The translations under genes and the position numbers were made by a program. 21,745 nt of DNA from contig LSSL01001796.1 of the NCBI GenBank assembly GCA_001953115.1, positions 1-21,745 of the forward strand. The letters run 5' to 3'. The notes beneath the pieces are model-generated. The model was given only the letters and a program-made list of their open reading frames with translations, was not told the DNA's origin and searched no databases. Numbering within the stretch: the stretch's first letter is position 1; each line of letters starts with the position of its first letter. Source of the DNA: Smittium mucronatum (Eukaryota > Kickxellomycota > Harpellomycetes > Harpellales > Legeriomycetaceae). Positions 18,471 through 21,745 of this stretch are shown here, piece after piece.

Positions 18471-18960
18471 ACACTAAAAAACTGTTTTGTGATTCACGAA
18501 ATATACTATTTTGCATTGACAACCAACAAGAAGGTTCACAAATACTTCGTGTGGTAAAAATAACAAAGAGGTGTAGGACTGAATTCCGCGTGTAAGGATC
18601 AGGTTTAATGGGGCAATTTGGATAATAAAAGGTAATCTGATACACCTGTTTAAAATAGAAAAGATTGGGAAAGATATAAGTTGAAAATCCTAGCCCTTCC
18701 AAAATCGCTAAGCTTTCTTATTTATACCATTTTCAATTTTCTAAAAGTAAATTATACTTATGGAAGGATTTCTTAGATGGATGAAATATTCAATTAGTGT
18801 ACTGAATCTTTTGGTTCATTACACCCTGTTACACAACTGGAAATTATTTGAAAACCTATATGACTGCCCCCCATGGAATATGATTCCACAAGTGATTCAG
18901 AAGGTATCTTGAGAACGTTTGAACATAATTATAATAAAACCGCTTTGGAAATCATCAGTA
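18471..18960 (+). pseudogene. Dam-like N6-adenine methyltransferase domain remnant
   Basis: FALTTNKKVHKYF (about 18512) and CPPWNMIPQVIQKV (18865 on, PPW at 18868-18876) fit the start and the catalytic NPPW/DPPY-type motif of the phage Dam-like domain found in DIRS elements between RNase H and recombinase. Asn is replaced by Cys before PPW. The segment between the motifs (about 18560-18860) is badly broken. The role of this domain in DIRS elements is unknown. Position and the two motifs support the call. The gap between them keeps confidence moderate. Confidence 0.5.
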
Positions 18961-19069
18961 TATTCATCTACCCTAATCAAATTTCAATAATGGATCCATT
19001 ATAGATACCACTGACTTTCATAATCCCAAATCCAAGAAGCGGAAATTCTCCTCTCAAGAAGAAAAAAAT

Positions 19070-20055
19070 TTCGAGCCTTTAGCATAGAGGATCAGTGACG
19101 TATCTTCAAAGCTCAAGGCCTCAACTTTTATTATCAATAAATACATTTTGGAATAAAAAAAGGATCAGGATACAATTAAAATAATAATTGATCCAAAAAA
19201 GATTTCTGAAGTGAAGAATATCTAAAAAAAGACTAGACGAAATTTACTCAATTGAAATAGTAAATTTTTTAGCCGAAATTTCAAAAAAACAAAGTTGGAA
19301 GTCGAGAACTAGTAGATCTTGCAAATATTCGATACTAAATTTGATATAAAACCCACAGAAATAAGCAGAAGATCTTATTCTCGTGGAATTTTTTAGAGCA
19401 ATTTATGAAATGAATATAGTTTTGTATGCCATTAGATCTCTAGATATATATTAAGAAATACAAGAGATAAAATCTTGGGGATGAAATAATGAGCTTAGTC
19501 ATGAAAAATTATTAACAAAGCTATGTTGGCTACTAGCCATAACACGATCATAAAGGGTTAATGATATAAATAGAATAGATGACGACCGAACTTCAGTCTA
19601 CAAGATATAATAATTTTAATAATAATTGCCCCAAAAGATAAAAGTTAAAAGAAATCAATCAAACTGACATGCATAATATCAGCACACATTGGAAAATTGT
19701 TATGCACTATAAGTAATTATAAAATTTACAAATAAAAGATAGACATTTCCTCATGCAGAACACCCCACGAATTTATTGAAGAAATTATTATTAAAAGAAT
19801 TGTGAGATATGTAATGGACCATCTAAGGCTCTAACAGTAGACAGTATAACCAGATATATACAAAAATTATCTGATTTAATTGATACACTAGAGAAAACCC
19901 CGGTTCTTAATGCCAGAGCAATAGCTGCCACCTTAATAATAAAAGATGGAGTTCTCGCTGATAAGATGTTACATGACTTATGGTCCAGTTATTCTATTTT
20001 CGAATCATACTATCGTCTATCCAGATATACGAAATATAATATGAAAAGTCGATAA
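19070..20055 (+). pseudogene. Tyrosine recombinase remnant of the DIRS relic
   Basis: The remnant opens with EPLA*RIS (Trp expected at the TAG), followed by a poorly preserved N-terminal DNA-binding region. LLTKLCWLLAITRS*RVNDINRID follows at about 19510, with the first catalytic Arg in RVND at 19554-19556. A frame free of stops runs from 19795 to the TAA at 20053-20055 (86 codons). It holds LTVDSITRYI, then LNARAIAATLIIKDGV with the second Arg at 19915-19917, then LWSSYSIFESYYRLS with the conserved Trp and the Tyr nucleophile. The His usually three residues before the second Arg is Leu here. The enzyme would insert circular DIRS DNA by site-specific recombination. The upstream stops make it inactive. 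Confidence 0.75.
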
Positions 20056-20201
20056 TAACTCTGGATTAACTTAATATTTCTCATCTCTGAGAAATGGTAT
20101 TATATTAATCGAGTTCTCAGAGCGAGGATTAATTGTTATTTTTAGAAGAGAGGTGACATATTATGTCCCACCCACTCCAACCCATATATCTTTGCAGGAA
20201 T

Positions 20202-20248
20202 ATGATAAAGGTACACTTAAACGTACCTCATCGCTGCTATATAATTTT
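20202..20248 (-). repeat. Right inverted terminal repeat of the DIRS relic
   Basis: The reverse complement of this stretch matches 15804-15846 (25 of 29 bases in the core). It lies about 150 bases after the recombinase stop, where a DIRS right terminus belongs. A 19-nt T run (20245-20263) follows immediately. The C-rich patch at 20167-20183, just inside, is where DIRS elements keep their internal complementary region, but I could not match it to both termini. Confidence 0.75.
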
Positions 20249-20529
20249 TTTTTTTTTTTTTTTAATCCTATCGGTAGAAATTTCAAAATTACATAATAAA
20301 GATTATAACACTTAATAATTTTCCTATCTTCTAATAAGAACAATTAATACTCTATCTTAGAGCCCAATTAATATAATAAGAATACTTATAATTAGTAAAA
20401 ATCTGACTGACCAAATGCAAAGACAAAAAATCTGTGCCTCAAATACCGGAAATGAAGGGTTAGATAAAATAGATCAACTGCTGGAAATGACTCACAAAAA
20501 ATATTACTTAGAAAAAGATAAATTTTAAA
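20249..20529. other. Spacer between two DIRS relics
   Basis: It begins in a T run and continues as AT-rich sequence with no feature that I can assign. The 5' limit of the next relic probably lies within it, but no terminal repeat is visible. Confidence 0.5.
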
Positions 20530-21745
20530 TTGAAAGGGTAAAATGCTTAAGAGAACTTATACTTCCCGGAGACTTTATTACCAAGCTAGAAATCAATGTT
20601 GCATATCAAATCATTTTTTGGGCCAAAATTCCTTCAAACTATGCAGTTTCACTTACTCAGAGAAATTATAAGAATTACTGTGTTCACCTTTCGGTCTTAC
20701 TATAGCTCTACGAGTTTTATATAAAATCTTGATTTCAGCGATATAAACATTATGAAAAATAATATTACTTCTTGTTTTACAAATCAAAGAATCAACGGTA
20801 GTTTGTTCATCGATTGAAGAGCGTTGAAGACTCGTTGATATTACCCAAAAAAACCTGAAAATTTTGGGCTTCATTTAATCAGGTAAAAGCTATATCTGTG
20901 CCAAAAAAATTCAGAATTTCTTGGGTATTATAATCGACATAGACATAATATCAATATATTTAACTCGAGACCTAGCGAGAAATATTTGGACAAAATTTCG
21001 GACGACTGTTTCCAGGAAAATAACTCTGCATCAAACTAAGGACTTCAAAGGTGTATTTTTGGCAGCTACGACTGAAAAAAAACCCTCAACTATAAAACAA
21101 TTGAAAATTCAGATGGACTAATTTTCATCATTAAAATAGTTAAACTACTATACAAAAGCCCTTGCACTCTTAAAAGAGAAACCATTATGAAAATCGATTT
21201 TTTAGAAAATCAAATATAACTATTGAACCAACCACCAATGATGAGTATTTCATTGGTCATAAACGAGCACTTATCTACTAAAACGGATTATTATGAGATT
21301 TTATGGAGAATAATAAGAAATAAATGACAGTTTCCTTGACATTGAATGCAAAAATCAAAATCGAATCTTTAAATTACAAGATTGATTTGATCTTATTGTA
21401 TGCGCTCAAGACAAAAAATATATGATTTAAAATCACAAAATTGCTCGATGCAGACAGAAAATATTACCATCTAATCCATATTTATGAATAGGATTTCAAA
21501 AAAAGCCAATTTTTATAGAATTTAACAAAATAACGCTAAGAAATCGTCATGAAGCCTAAAATAATTATTTTAATATCACATATTTTAGAGAAAAGCTTCA
21601 CATTGGTGAACTTTTTGTAGAAAACTGACACAATCCATGGGATCAGACGCTGTCTACGCAATTTTTTTTGTTGTAGCAAGCAGAAAGCGTGGAGCAATAA
21701 TTATAGATATATTAGTATCTGTAGAAAATCATATAATCAAAAAAT
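20530..21745 (+). pseudogene. Second DIRS-type RT remnant, cut by the window edge
   Basis: FKIERVKCLRELIL and PGDFITKLEINVAYQI (20565 on) fit the RT region with the first catalytic Asp position; the family usually has an Asp where LEIN begins to diverge. NILLLVLQIKES lies near 20757, in the place expected after the YxDD motif. In another frame, KSYICAKKIQNFLGIIID (about 20887) leads into a 66-codon open part at 20921-21121 that resembles the RT thumb (SRKITLHQTKDFKGVFLAATTEK). Beyond 21121 the trace fades, although RNase H would be expected next. Its RT differs from the first relic, so it is a separate element that has lost its 5' part. Stops and frame changes make it dead. Confidence 0.62.

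Larger units (their letters stand above)
15804..20248 (+). mobile_element. Decayed DIRS-like tyrosine-recombinase retrotransposon
   Basis: About 4.4 kb bounded by imperfect inverted repeats. Inside, on + and in the order typical of DIRS elements, are gag-like, reverse transcriptase, RNase H, Dam-like methyltransferase and tyrosine recombinase remnants. DIRS elements use a tyrosine recombinase in place of a DDE integrase and have inverted, not direct, terminal repeats. Both features are visible here. All coding parts carry many stops and some frameshifts, so the copy is dead. The size is close to DIRS-1 (about 4.8 kb). Confidence 0.82.

Noticed and set aside
18466..18702. 78-codon minus-strand frame
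   Set aside because: It lies opposite the methyltransferase remnant; the + strand carries the recognisable motifs.

Overview
The window is eukaryotic nuclear DNA made almost entirely of retrotransposons and AT-rich filler. I see no host protein-coding gene. A fungus is the most likely source: the first element is a chromodomain Ty3/Gypsy element of the Tf1/sushi self-priming type, and the second is a DIRS-type (tyrosine-recombinase) retrotransposon. That pairing fits early-diverging fungi well, but this is an inference from element types and no host gene confirms it.

Layout. (1) 1-5784: a complete, apparently intact Ty3/Gypsy chromovirus on the + strand. It has two identical 231-bp LTRs (TG...CA), an 11-nt self-priming primer-binding site, a gag ORF, a -1 frameshift signal, a pol ORF (protease, reverse transcriptase, RNase H, integrase, chromodomain), a 3' UTR carrying an antisense tRNA-like sequence with both pol III boxes, and a polypurine tract. 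(2) 5785-10117: very AT-rich DNA (about 80-85% A+T by eye) with no believable gene. (3) 10118-10878: assembly gap of N. (4) 10879 to about 14450: more AT-rich DNA. (5) About 14450-15803: less AT-rich, relic-like, unassigned. (6) 15804-20248: a decayed DIRS-like element on the + strand, bounded by imperfect inverted terminal repeats, with gag, RT, RNase H, Dam-like methyltransferase and tyrosine recombinase remnants in the family's usual order. (7) About 20530-21745: a second, separate DIRS-type RT remnant, also on +, running off the right edge.

How it works together. In the chromovirus, transcription from the LTR TATA box is predicted to begin near base 133. The first 11 nt of that RNA can fold back onto the site just after the LTR and prime cDNA synthesis. 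Gag is made from the first ORF, and a minority of ribosomes slip -1 at GGGAAAA, ahead of a perfect 11-bp hairpin, to make Gag-Pol. The integrase-linked chromodomain is expected to steer insertion towards marked heterochromatin, which agrees with the AT-rich, relic-filled surroundings. Base composition falls from the young element through the relics to the AT desert. Many relic stop codons sit where Trp, Gln or Arg is expected, as if C-to-T change (RIP or methylcytosine decay) has been eroding old insertions.
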